Shown one piece after another: positions 22,722 to 33,431 of a stretch of 64,000 nucleotides of DNA. The DNA is from Glebionis coronaria. Its lineage: Eukaryota > Streptophyta > Magnoliopsida > Asterales > Asteraceae. The notes under the pieces were generated by a model, which was not told the DNA's origin, did not search any database, and worked only from the letters and a program-made list of their open reading frames with translations. The DNA lies in assembly GCA_025667525.1 (NCBI GenBank), contig CM046875.1, positions 204,906,271-204,970,270 on the forward strand, in the 5' to 3' direction. A program made the translations under genes and the position numbers. Every line of letters begins with the position of its first letter. Within the stretch, counting starts at the first letter, position 1.

Positions 22722-24201
22722 ATATATTCATTTTATTATTCTATGCCTTTAATAAAAATCTGTCGGAACATACCGAATGTCCAAGCCGTTTTTCCATACT
22801 TAGACACATCAAAACTTCATGATACTACTCAGAGAACTTACTTACTATATGTAGAAAGTCCTCCCAAGAGCCCATCAAAAGATTTTACTTCTAAAGTTCC
22901 CGGCCCGACACATCTTTGATTTACAAAATCCAGACAGTTTAGCGACCTTGACTTACGAAACCATTTTGACCATTCTAAACAACTCCATTTATAAAACCGA
23001 CACTTGATTCTAAAAATAGACTCAAAATGCTAAACTTTGAGCCTAAGAACAGCCCTTGAATCATTTGGAAACTCATTTTATAGTCCCCGAGATTCGATCC
23101 AAATATTGACAACAATTTTCGGATTGTGTCAACACTCGTCTCCCGGTACACGAAAATCAAACTAGTGTATCTTCCACCTCGTTTGGAGTTGAAAGGCCTA
23201 CTTTATATCAAATCGAAGCTAAAGAAATCCTCTACAACATAATCCAATTATATCATCCTATATTCCGACTTAAGACCCTCGAAAATGGCTTCAAACCTAC
23301 TGCCCAAAATTGACTATAAAAATCTCTTACAAAATCAAGTTTTTGATTAAAACCAACAACTTTTATCATCATTCTAAGCCCTTAATATCATTATAAACCA
23401 ATCCTAACACTTGTATCATCATCAAAATCAAAAACCCAAAAATTAAAATTCATCTTTTTAACAAAAACATAACATAAACACCATTTGGTCATCACTACTA
23501 ACACATGCATGATCAATATTTCCACCTAACAAGCATAGTTTTTATCAAAATTAAAAACTTAATGCATGTAAAAAAAATTAGTATCATTAGAATCACCTTG
23601 AAAAATTAGGAATGGGACTTGTTTTAGTTTGGATTGAATCAAGCTAGATTATGAGAAAATTTGATGAAAGTGAAGGGGGGGGGGTGTACGGCTAAGAAGA
23701 AAAAGGGAGGAAGGAGATGGTGGTTTTTATTTTATTGATTTTTAAATGAAAGGTGATAGCGGAAACTATATATATAGTGTAAGGTTAGGGTAGTTTTTGC
23801 CAATTTGTGATAGTTTTGGTCCAAAATATAAATATTAGTTAAAAAGCGGGAAATGACTAAAAGTCAATTTTACAAATATTTACGAGACTCGGGTTTCGTA
23901 AAAATACTTTTTAAAAGTTTAAACGCACACGAAAAATAATATAACGACTCGATACGTAATTAAAACGATATTGTCGAAAGTATTAAATATCGAAACGATC
24001 GATAATAAAATATAAAACTTTAGGCATCCGTCAGTATCGCGATCACTAGTAGTCCTCGTTGCTCGTCAAAGTATTAAAATAAAATATTAAATATCGGTTT
24101 CAACTTAAACCGTTAAGCATAATAGTATTTAACGTTATAAAATACTTCAAAATAATCGAAAATAGAATTTAAATTATGACCTTATTTTTACGGGTTTTAC
24201 A
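22722..24201 (-). repeat. Right (5') LTR of minus-strand gypsy element, outer segment
   Basis: It resumes the LTR interrupted by E1 and matches 6279-7749. It ends at TTTTACA (24195-24201), the LTR start on the minus strand. The ORF at 22975-23160 corresponds to 6532-6717 in the other copy and is a chance frame. Confidence 0.88.
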
Positions 24202-24658
24202 CGTTTCCATCACGCTCTTTCGAAATGATGTCAAGGATAAACTCCGGATCAATTTCGGTGTGGTCATTTGGAGGTTTATCGTAGGATTCCAAGAGAGCAT
24301 CAAGTCTCCATTTAACCGTAAAACGACAAGTGCCTTCATATGGCACACCAAGAACTTCACCAAAGCTTTCGAGAGAGTATTGAATAATTTGATCATTCAA
24401 CAAGAATCGAATGAAGATTTCTCCATTGTATTCAAACATGGAGTAAGTGCTAAAGAATTCTAGAAGAAACAAGGGGTAAATATCTTCTTCTATGTTGAGC
24501 AAGCAATCAAACCCCGAAAGCTAAAACATAGATTGGATATAATCATAACCCGTTATTCCCTCGTCAACGACTCTACCCTCATGGAAACAACGAGTAGAAA
24601 GGGATGGAAAGGAGTTTTGAAGTTGAGTGGAAGCATAGGTTTGGGAAAGGTTTGGCAT
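24202..24658 (-). pseudogene. Unidentified retroelement-associated ORF, truncated
   Basis: On the minus strand an ATG at 24658-24656 opens a frame with one TAG (24523-24521, codon 46) and then reads on to 24202, where the gypsy LTR cuts it off. The first part has S-Q-T-Y-A-S-T and the later part E-E-D-I-Y-P-L-F-L-L-E-F-F, Q-Y-S-L-E-S-F-G-E-V-L-G-V-P-Y-E-G-T-C. The pattern resembles an N-terminal domain often found in Asteraceae transposon-encoded proteins, but I cannot name it. The preceding minus-strand DNA (24740-25310) has a GTAAGT donor-like site near 25204, so a spliced leader is possible. Confidence 0.45.
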
Positions 24659-25607
24659 TATTGTCTAGTGAGTTGATGATCCTTTTGGTATTGAGAAGGC
24701 ATGATTAGTACCTAATATAAACATAAGACAATATTTTTCCAATCACTCATATGAAAATAAAATCAAAACTCAAAAAAAATGAAAATGTGTTATATCAATT
24801 TCTTGACAAACAAAGGATTGAATCCATATCATTCTCATGCTCGTAATGTATCTATTCCATTATTAACCAAGAACATATGAACTATGTTGGATCAACAATG
24901 GACTAGAACATTGGTTTTTCAAAACAAGGTTTTTAGGTAAGCATTAACAATGCAACTCCCTATTTGTTCATGGGTTCATCTCAATTCCATCTTTTAACCA
25001 AACTCAGTTAGCCAAAATTCGGATTTGTTCTACAAGTGGGTTTTAGTGAAATATTAATGAATATGAACCTAAGGAATCATAGTAAGAAAACCATGTCAAC
25101 CCATATTCCTATTAAGGTTTTAATTCAATTTCAATTTTAAAAATCCCCAATTATGAAAGGATGAACCCTAGAACAAAATAGATGAAATTGAAAGAAAGTA
25201 CTTACAATTAATTGATGTTTTATGAAGGATGAGTGAAACCCACAACTTGGAATCAATTAATTTGAGTGATTGAAGGTTTTTGAAGCTTCAACAATGGTGG
25301 AAAAGGTGAAAATCGTCGGTTGTGTGTTTTTGGAAGAGAGAGGGTTTGGTTTGAAAAAGGTTATTTTAATAAAACTGGCGCTCTGACAAACTTTACTGCC
25401 CGCGGTACCTTATTGATAAGGAACCGCAGGTTTGAGCCACCAGAGATAAAGAACCGCCTGCAGAGGCTGGTTTTTATCAATGAAACACGCCAAAAATTTT
25501 TAAAACCTAATTTTCTAAAATACTTAAAAATATATCTTAAACCTTTTTGAATATCATTTGGATCATCATAACACTAAGCAATATGCCTTAGTGAAGGATT
25601 ACGAGTT
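24659..25607 (-). other. U3-like promoter segment and leader before the unidentified ORF
   Basis: No gene. On the minus strand, 25600-25400 resembles the U3 part of the copia LTR at 27770-27910: both have a GGCATAT...AATATCATTT...AGGTTTA stretch (in that orientation) followed by a near-perfect 26-bp palindrome. A transcript-like leader and a possible intron follow. It may be the remains of a second LTR. Confidence 0.45.
25402..25427. promoter_or_regulatory. Near-perfect 26-bp palindrome, copy 1
   Basis: Arms GCGGTACCTTATT and GATAAGGAACCGC. The same palindrome, with TC at the centre, occurs at 27771-27796 in the copia LTR. It contains paired TTATC/GATAA words (GATA or I-box type). Confidence 0.7.
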
Positions 25608-26597
25608 GAATCGAGATAAAAAAGAACCGAAACAGACAAACGACTACTCGTAGCGAAAAAGGAAAAGTGGAGAGAAGTCAAGGGAAGTGAATCAGGACTA
25701 AGATCAATGCTCAAGGGATTAATGACAATCTTTAAATCATGGAGACGAAGAGCTTGTGTCATATATAGTGGTTTAAGACGTGCCTTTCCGGCGAAACGTT
25801 AAACGGCTTTGGTAATGAATAAACACAAAGAAATTATTGATGCATAGACTAAGATCACATTCAATAATAGTCTTAGTCTAAACCACAATATGAGCAAGGT
25901 ATTGATTCACGTTCTCTCCCATAAAGGGCCTACTAACCGTATGGGTGCAAACCATGGAAATCATGCTTGATACTTTAAGCTACTACTAACTCACTCTACA
26001 TCACCATAGTGAGTCAAGTATCCAAGCAATGAAGGTTTGAGAGGATAAAAGAAAAGAATCACAAACCATAAACAAATGTCAAGGCAAGGATGCCAAGAAC
26101 AAGCACATAGTCAAGTAATGATCAAAAGAATGATCAAAGGGCGTGTGGAAGAATGAAAGCGTACCTTGGCCACAAAGAGCAATACATCAAGGAATCAATG
26201 CAATGCCCAACAATGACTATGATGATTACTAAGTCTTCAAGGACTAGTATCATTCCCAATCATCTTGATATCATCATTCAAGGATGTTGAAGATCAATGA
26301 AGATGAGTCTTCTACAAGTGCAAGTAACTCAATCCACAACAAATTAAATGATTGATCTTCATGAGTACCTACACAAAGCAAGATGCAAACTAGAAGATAC
26401 ATTTCAAGAGTAGATCTAAAATGCATAAGGTCTACTAATCTAAGAGGGATGCAATATTACCAGTTAAAAGACCTATTTTCCAAGAAAAAATAGTTTTAAC
26501 CAAAGAGAAACTTTAGTACAACTTGACCTTCTAATTTGAGGAGACAATGGATCGATCCAAGTTTTAAAGTACAATATACTTCAAAGATCTTGAGTGA
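25608..26597 (-). other. Copia-type internal leader, minus strand
   Basis: Untranslated DNA inward of the PBS. It aligns, in inverted order, with the plus-strand leader at 41242-41457 plus 54788-55607: shared words include TATGCATTTTAGAT, GTAGGTACTCATGAAG and CATTACCAAAGCCGTTT. It thus identifies the site into which E2 inserted. Confidence 0.7.
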
Positions 26598-26614
26598 CCA
26601 TCGCTCTGATACCA
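26598..26614 (-). other. Primer-binding site of minus-strand copia-type element
   Basis: The reverse complement reads TGGTATCAGAGCGATGG, the initiator-Met type, two bases from the LTR. Confidence 0.88.
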
Positions 26615-26616
26615 AT

Positions 26617-28202
26617 TGTAGAAACTAGAAGGGGGGGGTTGAATAGTTTCTCTTCAATTAGTCACCTAATTTAAATTACTTTGAATTAAGTGTGTATCAA
26701 AACTATCTTTTACTTGAAGCTAAGTTGCATAATGATTAGGTTCAATTCAAATGCATTAGCAATGGTAATAGGTAAGTATAATGATAATGAAATATGTAAA
26801 GAGTAAGGAAAGAGACAACCTAGTGACAAGACACCAAGATTTATAGTGGTTCGACAACGAGGCTCTATCCTCGTTTCTACTCCACTCCTCGAGTACACCT
26901 ACTCAAGATTTCCACTATATCCACAAGCTCCCTTCTTGGTGGAGAAAGCCTTACATCGTCGCTTACATTATTTTCCGACACTAAGCTAAATGTCGAGACC
27001 TAATCATTAGCTAGGACCAATCTACACAACGTTGCCTACTTCACAATTTAACGACACAAGGGTAGATGTCGAGTTCTAATCTCAAGGTAGAACCAATCTT
27101 CACGACGTTGCCTACTTCACCATTTAACGACACAAGGCTAGATGTCGAGTTCTAATCCAAAGCTAGAACCAATCTTCACGACTCTTCACTTTGAATCTAA
27201 GTGAGAACTTCACACAACACAACTACTAATCACTTTCAAATTTAGTGAGAACTTACAAGACACAACCACATCACTTTATAGTTTAGTGAGAACTACTACA
27301 CAAATCTATTACAACTCAACTAGACATATCCAAGTACAGACATGTAGCTTGGATCTACACAACACAAATCCAAGCAAACACATATGCAATGGATGTACAC
27401 AACAAATCCAAGTATTCACAAATAGCTTGAATGAACACAACTAATCCAAGTATTTCATAAATACAAATGGATTAACAAAAATAAAAAGGCTAACATGATG
27501 AACATGACTAATTCATGGATTCATCTTTATCACAACACTAGTGAGTGAGTGATCTTCTCATTGGACAAGGTAAAGGAGGGGATCAAGAGGATAATCATAT
27601 GTAAGCATACTTAACACATTAAGTGATCATTTACTAATGATTATGCTATAGAAAAGATAAATGGGGGCTGAGAAAAACGTCCAAGACGCTTGTTGGAAAA
27701 TGAGATTTGATCCACTATTTATAGAAGACAAAGTCCAACGGCTAGCTGGGCGCGGATCCTTATCTAGTCGGCGGTACCTTATCGATAAGGAACCGCCTAG
27801 ATATTTAAGGTACCGTCCAGTAGAGTCCGCTCCCTTTTTTGTCTTTTAGTAGGGTAGGAATATCTGAGGTTTTTTTAAACCTTCAAATGATATTCTTATG
27901 GCATATGGAATATGCCATTTTCAAATTTACATTTTCCATTTTAATAAAACATTTTCTTAAAAAGAAAGTTTATTAAAAAATCTTTTGTCATATTAACAAA
28001 AGTGAGTTTTAAGGATAATCACTTTGATGATCACTAAGTATGATTAAGAAAAGTTAGTGATATGATTATTACCTTGATGATAGTGTTAGTTAAATAATTC
28101 GTTTTGTGTTTTACACTAAATGTGTTGTATAGTTTGTTGTGATCAAAACTAAGAAAGATTAGTTAACACTAATAATGTTTTTAGGCATCACTTGCATTAA
28201 CA
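26617..28202 (-). repeat. 5' LTR of minus-strand copia-type element
   Basis: The minus strand ends CTAGTTTCTACA beside the PBS after a C-rich run (plus-strand GGGGGGGG at about 26631), as in the plus-strand copia LTR at 40619-41222. Its start is placed at TGTTAATG (28202 downwards), since gypsy-LTR homology begins at 28203. TATAAATA on the minus strand near 27713-27720 is a likely TATA box. Three near-repeats of about 70 bp (ATTTAACGACACAAGG..AGATGTCGAGTTCTAATC, near 26990-27180) are in it. The start is inferred, not proven. Confidence 0.68.
27771..27796. promoter_or_regulatory. Near-perfect 26-bp palindrome, copy 2
   Basis: Arms GCGGTACCTTATC and GATAAGGAACCGC, one mismatch. It lies upstream of the minus-strand TATA box, flanked by outer inverted words (GGATCCTTATCTAG and CTAGATATTTAAGGTACC). 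Confidence 0.75.
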
Positions 28203-29767
28203 AACTATAAGGAGTATTAGCAAGCGTGATGTCAATGGATGCCAAATATTTTACGTCTTATCGTCGGTTGTTCGATTTTTGTCATTTTTTATGTTTTATT
28301 TTAAATGACGTGTTAAGTCGAGTCGGGAGTAGATATTATTATATTTGAGGTACGCTTTAAATTTTAAAAAGTATCTTTATGAAACCCGAGCCCCGTAAAT
28401 ATTTTTAGAAAATGACTAATAGTTATTTCCCGCTTTTTAGCTAACTATTTTCATTTTTAGCCACAAATATTGCAAAATTACAACAATAATCCCTTAAGCA
28501 CTATATATAAGGCAAAAATTAAACACACACCCTCATAATTCTCCACTCAAAAATTTTATTCTCTCTCTCTTGCTTTTTTTCTTTAGCCGTGACCTCCTCC
28601 ACCCACACAAACCACACAATTTTCAAATTTGCTCCATTTTGAGGATGATCTAAGCTAAACTAATCAAAGTCCCTATCTTAGAATTGAACAAGGATAATTT
28701 TGGTGTAAGAATTTCATACATGCAAGGGTTTTTATTTTTTTCATGTTGGTAGGTGAAAGCCATGATCATGCAGGGTGTTTTTAGCATGATCAATAGTGAT
28801 TCTTACAAGAATTTTATTAAAAACTTGATTTTGATCTAAAGGTTTTAATTTTTATGATGATTTGAATGTTATGGTTGATGTATGATGATGTTAGAGTGCT
28901 GGCATGATCATTTTCATGGTTGGTTTTTATCAAAAATATGATTTTGTACAAGTTTTTTATGGTCATTTTATAACAGTAAGTCAACAGTAAATTCGGGATT
29001 TTTATGTATTGATAATGGCTTAACTTATAGCCTAGGGTTGCATATAATTTAATTAGCTTCAATTTGATATAGAGTAGAGCTTCTAGCTCCAAACGAGCGC
29101 GAAGTTATTATGTTTTGATTGTTCGTGTACCGGGAGACGAGTATCGGCACTACATATAGAGGTTGTCGATATTTGAATCGAATCTCGGGGACTATAAATT
29201 GAAGTTTTAAAATGTGTAACCTACTGATAATGAGGTGTTAACTTTAGAGGTTGAGTTCACTTTAAAACCGGGGTGTCGGTTTTGTAAACGGAGTCGTTTA
29301 AAGAAGTTAAAACGATTGTATGAAAAATTAACGTAAATATGTCCAGATTTTGTAGTTTGAAAATAAGTCGGGTAAAGGACTTTAAAAGTAATTTCATTTG
29401 ATAAACTTGTAGGAGGACTTTCTATGTATAGTAAGTTAGTTTATCGAGTCGTTTCATAAACGGTTGACAAGTTTAAAAGGGGTAAATAAGCTAGTACATG
29501 TAGTATGTACCGGTGGACTTTGTTAAAAGTGTAAAACGGTAAAGTAAATGTGTAGTAGAGTGTAATAAAGTTATTTATACCGTTTTCTCTCGAGTTTATC
29601 GTGATTTTATGAGTTTGCGTTTGATGTTGTTATGTATGATTTATTTCTCGAGTCATTATTAATGAACGCGCCTTATTTGATAGGTAGCGGTTCTCGTGTT
29701 TAAAAGACATCCATTATGATCGACGATCATCTCGCTAGATCTCTTATACTAAGGTGAGTCTGTAGCC
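28203..29767 (+). repeat. Gypsy LTR (third copy type), left segment
   Basis: Plus-strand homologue of the minus-strand gypsy LTR: GGATGCC at 28238, the AAACCCGAG..CGTAAATATTT block, a TATATATAA box at 28501-28510, and the TGTACCGGGAGACGAGT block at 29127. The true 5' end is missing: about 170 bp are lost to the copia insertion at 28202. The ORFs within are chance frames. Confidence 0.78.
29763..29767. other. Target-site duplication of solo LTR (left)
   Basis: TAGCC, repeated at 31450-31454. Confidence 0.88.
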
Positions 29768-31449
29768 TGATAGGTGTGTAAACACCCATCCTTTTTACCA
29801 CTTAATTACAATAATAACCGAGCCAAAACGTGTATTTTATGTCATTTATGTCAGAATTATGCGTGGTTTGTGTTTTTGTTGTGATTTAGGACGAAAAGGT
29901 GAAAAGTGGAGAAAACACGGGATTTCACGGGCTTTTATCGAAGAAAAAGACGAAAGGCGAAGTCAAGAAATCAAGAGTGCAAAAAGAACGGAAGTCCAAG
30001 ACCAATTCTGAAGATTTATCGAAGAAAAAGTCAAAAGACGGAAGTTTACTAAAAGTCGAAGAACTCAAGTCTAATTTATTGAAGAATTACAAGACGAGTT
30101 TGAAGAAATCCCGAGACAAAGTCATTAAAGTCAAAAGATTAAGAAGATTAAGGACTTGATGACGCAATTAAAGAAAGAAGAAAGAGGGGAGGAAGCTTCC
30201 TAAGCTCCTCCCTAATCTCCCTATATATAGTTTTCTTTCATTTCATTTGTAGTGGTTGGGTGGCTTGACAAACCACCACTTCCACCATTTTCATTTACCT
30301 TGCACTTTAAATTTATGTACCTTTAATTCATTGTCTTGCACTTTTAATTCATTTAATTTCCAAGTAAGTTTTATTTTATTGTTCTTGAATCTTCACTTTA
30401 TTGTTAATCTCCTTCTATCTTTCTTGTTTGATTTGTTCTTCATCTTTATTGTTCATGTTCTTGATTTTTCATAGTTTTGATTAAGTGGGTTTTGATTATT
30501 TTGGTTATGATTGTTGGTGTTATTGATTTGGATTGATTGGTTATTGTTAGTAGATCATTTGTGGTTGTTTTGGTTTAATATTTTGGTTAATCTTGATTAG
30601 TTTTGGTTAAATTCGTGTGTTGTTGTTCATTCCCCTGTTTTTCGCTTAAGTTACTATTTCTTTCCCAGATATTCCGAATCAACTTTTTATTCCGTATCAA
30701 ATTTGTTCATCTGGAATATTTTATATTCCGGATCAGAGTCTTTTATTCGGAATATTTATTTTATTCCGGATCAGTTCTTCATGCGGAATATTTGATTATT
30801 CCGGATCAAACTCTTCATGCGGAATATTTGATTATTCCAGATCAAGTTGTTTCATCCGGAATATTTGATTACTCCGGATCAAGTTGTTTCATCCAGAATA
30901 TTTTATATTCCGGATCAAGGCCCGTATTCCGAATCAACAATATTTTCTTTTTATTCCGAATCAAACTTTTCCTGTTTTTTATTCCGGATCAAGCCTTATT
31001 CCTAATCAACTGGTTTATTCCGGATGAGTGACATATTCCGGATGAGCTTTGTTATTCCGGATGAGGGTGATATTCCGAATGAGTTTTTTAGTTTTTTGTA
31101 GTTTTCCAGTTTTTAGTTTAAGCTTTACTTTTCCCGCTTTTTTTCCTTATTTGCACTTTTACTTACCTTTCCTTTTAGTTTAAGTTTTAGTTTGAGTTAT
31201 TTACCTTTATTGCTTTTAATTTCTCGTCATTTAATTTTCGTCAACTTTTTATCTTTCAGTATTTCTTTTTACCGTCTTTATTTTATTCTTATTTGTTTCA
31301 AGTCTTTATTTTTATTTTCCATTAGTTTTAGACAACGACCATTCCCTTTTTATTCCACCAAGAACAATTGAGTCGCACAATTAACCAGTGATCAATTCGA
31401 AGAGATACCGAGAAACGAACTTTTTCAACCTAGTAAAATCCATTTATTA
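29768..31449 (+). repeat. Solo LTR of the E1 family
   Basis: It begins with the same TGATAGGTGTGTAAACACCC as E1, has the same plan (lysine-rich open frame, TATA box, hairpin array, T-rich end) but is diverged and 1682 bp long. It is flanked by TAGCC on both sides with no internal region, so it is a solo LTR left by recombination between the two LTRs of a full element. Confidence 0.92.
30665..31085 (+). repeat. Hairpin array in solo LTR
   Basis: About sixteen units with words CGGAATATTTGATTATTCCG and ATTCCGGATCAAG or ATTCCGGATGAG. Six successive units (about 30710-30915) are complete hairpins. The ORF 30603-31031 is a by-product of this repeat. Confidence 0.9.
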
Positions 31450-31454
31450 TAGCC

Positions 31455-32383
31455 TCGCTTTTTATGCTAGCTACTAAATGTTTTATTACCCGCGAGGGGG
31501 ATACATGCTATTTGAAAATAAATGAACACAAGTCATGAGTAATTATTGGACCCGAATGTTGCCTAAGTTGATTACATTGCATTGAGTACCTTGTTGCTAA
31601 AGACCCTTAATTCATGATCCGTTAACTATCTTCTGACTTGATGTTGTGAGTCGGGAATAACCGCTTATTCTAATGATAGTACTATTGGGTTGACCACCCT
31701 ATCTGAGACCAGAGCATTACGTTGAGTAACCTCTGGGAAGGATAATTTACGGGAATAAGAATGTGGTATTCTAGCAACTAATACCCTAGAGGGGCAATGG
31801 TTTTATTCTAGTCTTGCCGACATTTGGCGTGGGTGGCTATTTGGTTAAGGGGTCGGTGTCATGAGCTTAAATACAATGTTTATTATTGCCTTGAATATGG
31901 ATTGTGTGTACGACAATTCTATAAATGATTATGATTGATTTTCTTCTTGTGTTCAAATGTGATTTGGTAAACCTATAGACTCGCTCAACATTATTGTTGA
32001 CCCGTTTTAGCATGTGTTTCAGGTAATAGGAAGTGATGGAGCATGGAGCTTTGCTGTGGAGGTTGTGGCTTGGCTTTTGGAAGAATGTTGGTCTAAAAAC
32101 TATTTCTATCATTTACTGTTGAACAATTTACTTTATGTTGATGTACTGTACTAAATTTGTTGGTTGTTGGTCGAGATCCATGGGGACTAAACGCTTTACT
32201 CTGGTGTCATTTTAGTACAATCATGGGATGAAATTTATGTTTTAGACCTATTATGCAAATCTTGTTTATATTTATGTGTAAACGTCTCACTTTTGAGTCG
32301 TTCAATATACCTTGTGTGATGATGCTTGTGTCTAGCACCCAATTGTGTATTTCTGCTGTGTAATGTACATTGGGGGTGTTAGA
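31455..32383 (+). repeat. Gypsy LTR (third copy type), right segment
   Basis: It continues directly from 29767 after the solo LTR: CCTCGC..ACCCGCGAGGGGG, CACAAGT, then an end at GGGGGTGTTAGA that mirrors the TGTAACACCCC start of this class. At 32384 copia coding sequence begins at once, so this LTR was inserted in the copia pol gene. No PBS or gypsy internal DNA follows, so it is probably a solo LTR. Confidence 0.78.
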
Positions 32384-33431
32384 GATTCCACACCCAATGA
32401 AGGTTTCAGTGGCTATGTTCCAGCCGCTGACAATATGTCTCCTAGTTCAAGCGGGCATAGAAGTAGCAATGATGAGGATACTGGTAATTTAGAATCCACA
32501 GTCCATGACAACACCTTGTTTGGGGGAGGAATTCTTATAAAGGTGGCCAAAATTCATCCTCCCACCCAAATAATTGGTGATATTCATACTCCTGTTCAAA
32601 CAAGAGGAGCTAAGAAGACTCAAGGTGGATTCATTGATAATATACACAAGAAGGATGATACTCCTTTTGTTCAAGAATGTTTGTTTGCCTGTTTCCTCTC
32701 TCAGTTAGAACCAAAGAAGATTTTTTATGCTCTTAAAGAAGAAAGCTGGGTTAAAGCAAAGCGGGATGAGCTTCATCAGTTTGCTATACAATATGTTGGG
32801 GAGCTTGTAGATTGTCCAAGGTATGTCAGGCCTATTGGAACAAGATGGGTTCTAAGAAACAAGAAGTATGAGAGAGGCATTGTTATTAGAAACAAGGCAA
32901 GGTTGGTTGCTCAGGGATATACTTAGGAAGAAGGTATTGATTATAAAGAGGTTTTTGCACCTATTGCTAGAATTGAGGCAATAAGGATTTTCCTAGCCTA
33001 TGCTTCTTGCATGGGTTTCAAAGTCTACCAAATTGATGTGAAGAGTGCATTTTTGTATGGCATAATCAAAGAAGAAGTCTATGTCATGCAGACTCCTTGT
33101 TTTGAAGATCCTGAGCATCCAGATAAGGTTTATAGAGTGAAGAAGGCAATGTATGGCCTTCATCAGGCCCCTAGAGCTTGGTATGGAACACTTTCCACAT
33201 ACTTGGTGGAAAATGGATTTAAGAGGGGTACCATAGACCAGACTCTATTCATAAAGCAAGAAGTGAAGGATTTTCTTCTTGTATAGGTCTATGTTGATGA
33301 TATCATGTTTGGTTCATCTAACCAAAGAATGAATGATGGTTTCTCCAAGCTTATGACAGATAAGTTTCAAATGAGTGCTATGGAATAGATGACTTTCTTT
33401 CTTGGTTTACAAATTCAGTAGAAAGAAGATG
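32384..33431 (+). pseudogene. copia pol: reverse transcriptase, first part
   Basis: It begins in the linker before RT. RT blocks: E-S-W-V-K-A near 32740, G-T-R-W-V near 32838, N-K-A-R-L-V-A-Q-G near 32890, Q-I-D-V-K-S-A-F-L near 33030, [13 protein letters not shown] near 33148 and the catalytic Y-V-D-D at about 33290. Four in-frame stops are all TAG: 32924, 33284, 33386 and 33419. At least three sit where the family has glutamine (CAG). The ORF start at 32345 lies in the gypsy LTR and is meaningless. At 33432 a solo LTR splits the gene. Confidence 0.9.

Larger units (their letters stand above)
6058..24201 (-). mobile_element. Minus-strand gypsy element, internally decayed, carrying nested insertions
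   Basis: Two copies of one LTR face the minus strand: 6058-7749 (truncated) and 12183-13268 joined to 22722-24201. Both right ends read TTTTACA (the reverse complement begins TGTAAA), and a degenerate initiator-Met PBS lies at 12167-12179. The internal region is only about 4.4 kb with no long ORF. The first gypsy element sits in its left LTR and E1 in its right LTR. Right-flank bases from 24202 belong to a copia-type sequence, which this element therefore entered. Confidence 0.82.

Noticed and set aside
23680..23695. G-rich run near GTGTACGGCTAAG as a polypurine tract
   Set aside because: It is inside the minus-strand gypsy LTR and also present, shorter, at 7226; not beside an LTR edge.
30603..31031. 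142-codon ORF in solo LTR
   Set aside because: Also a by-product of the hairpin array.
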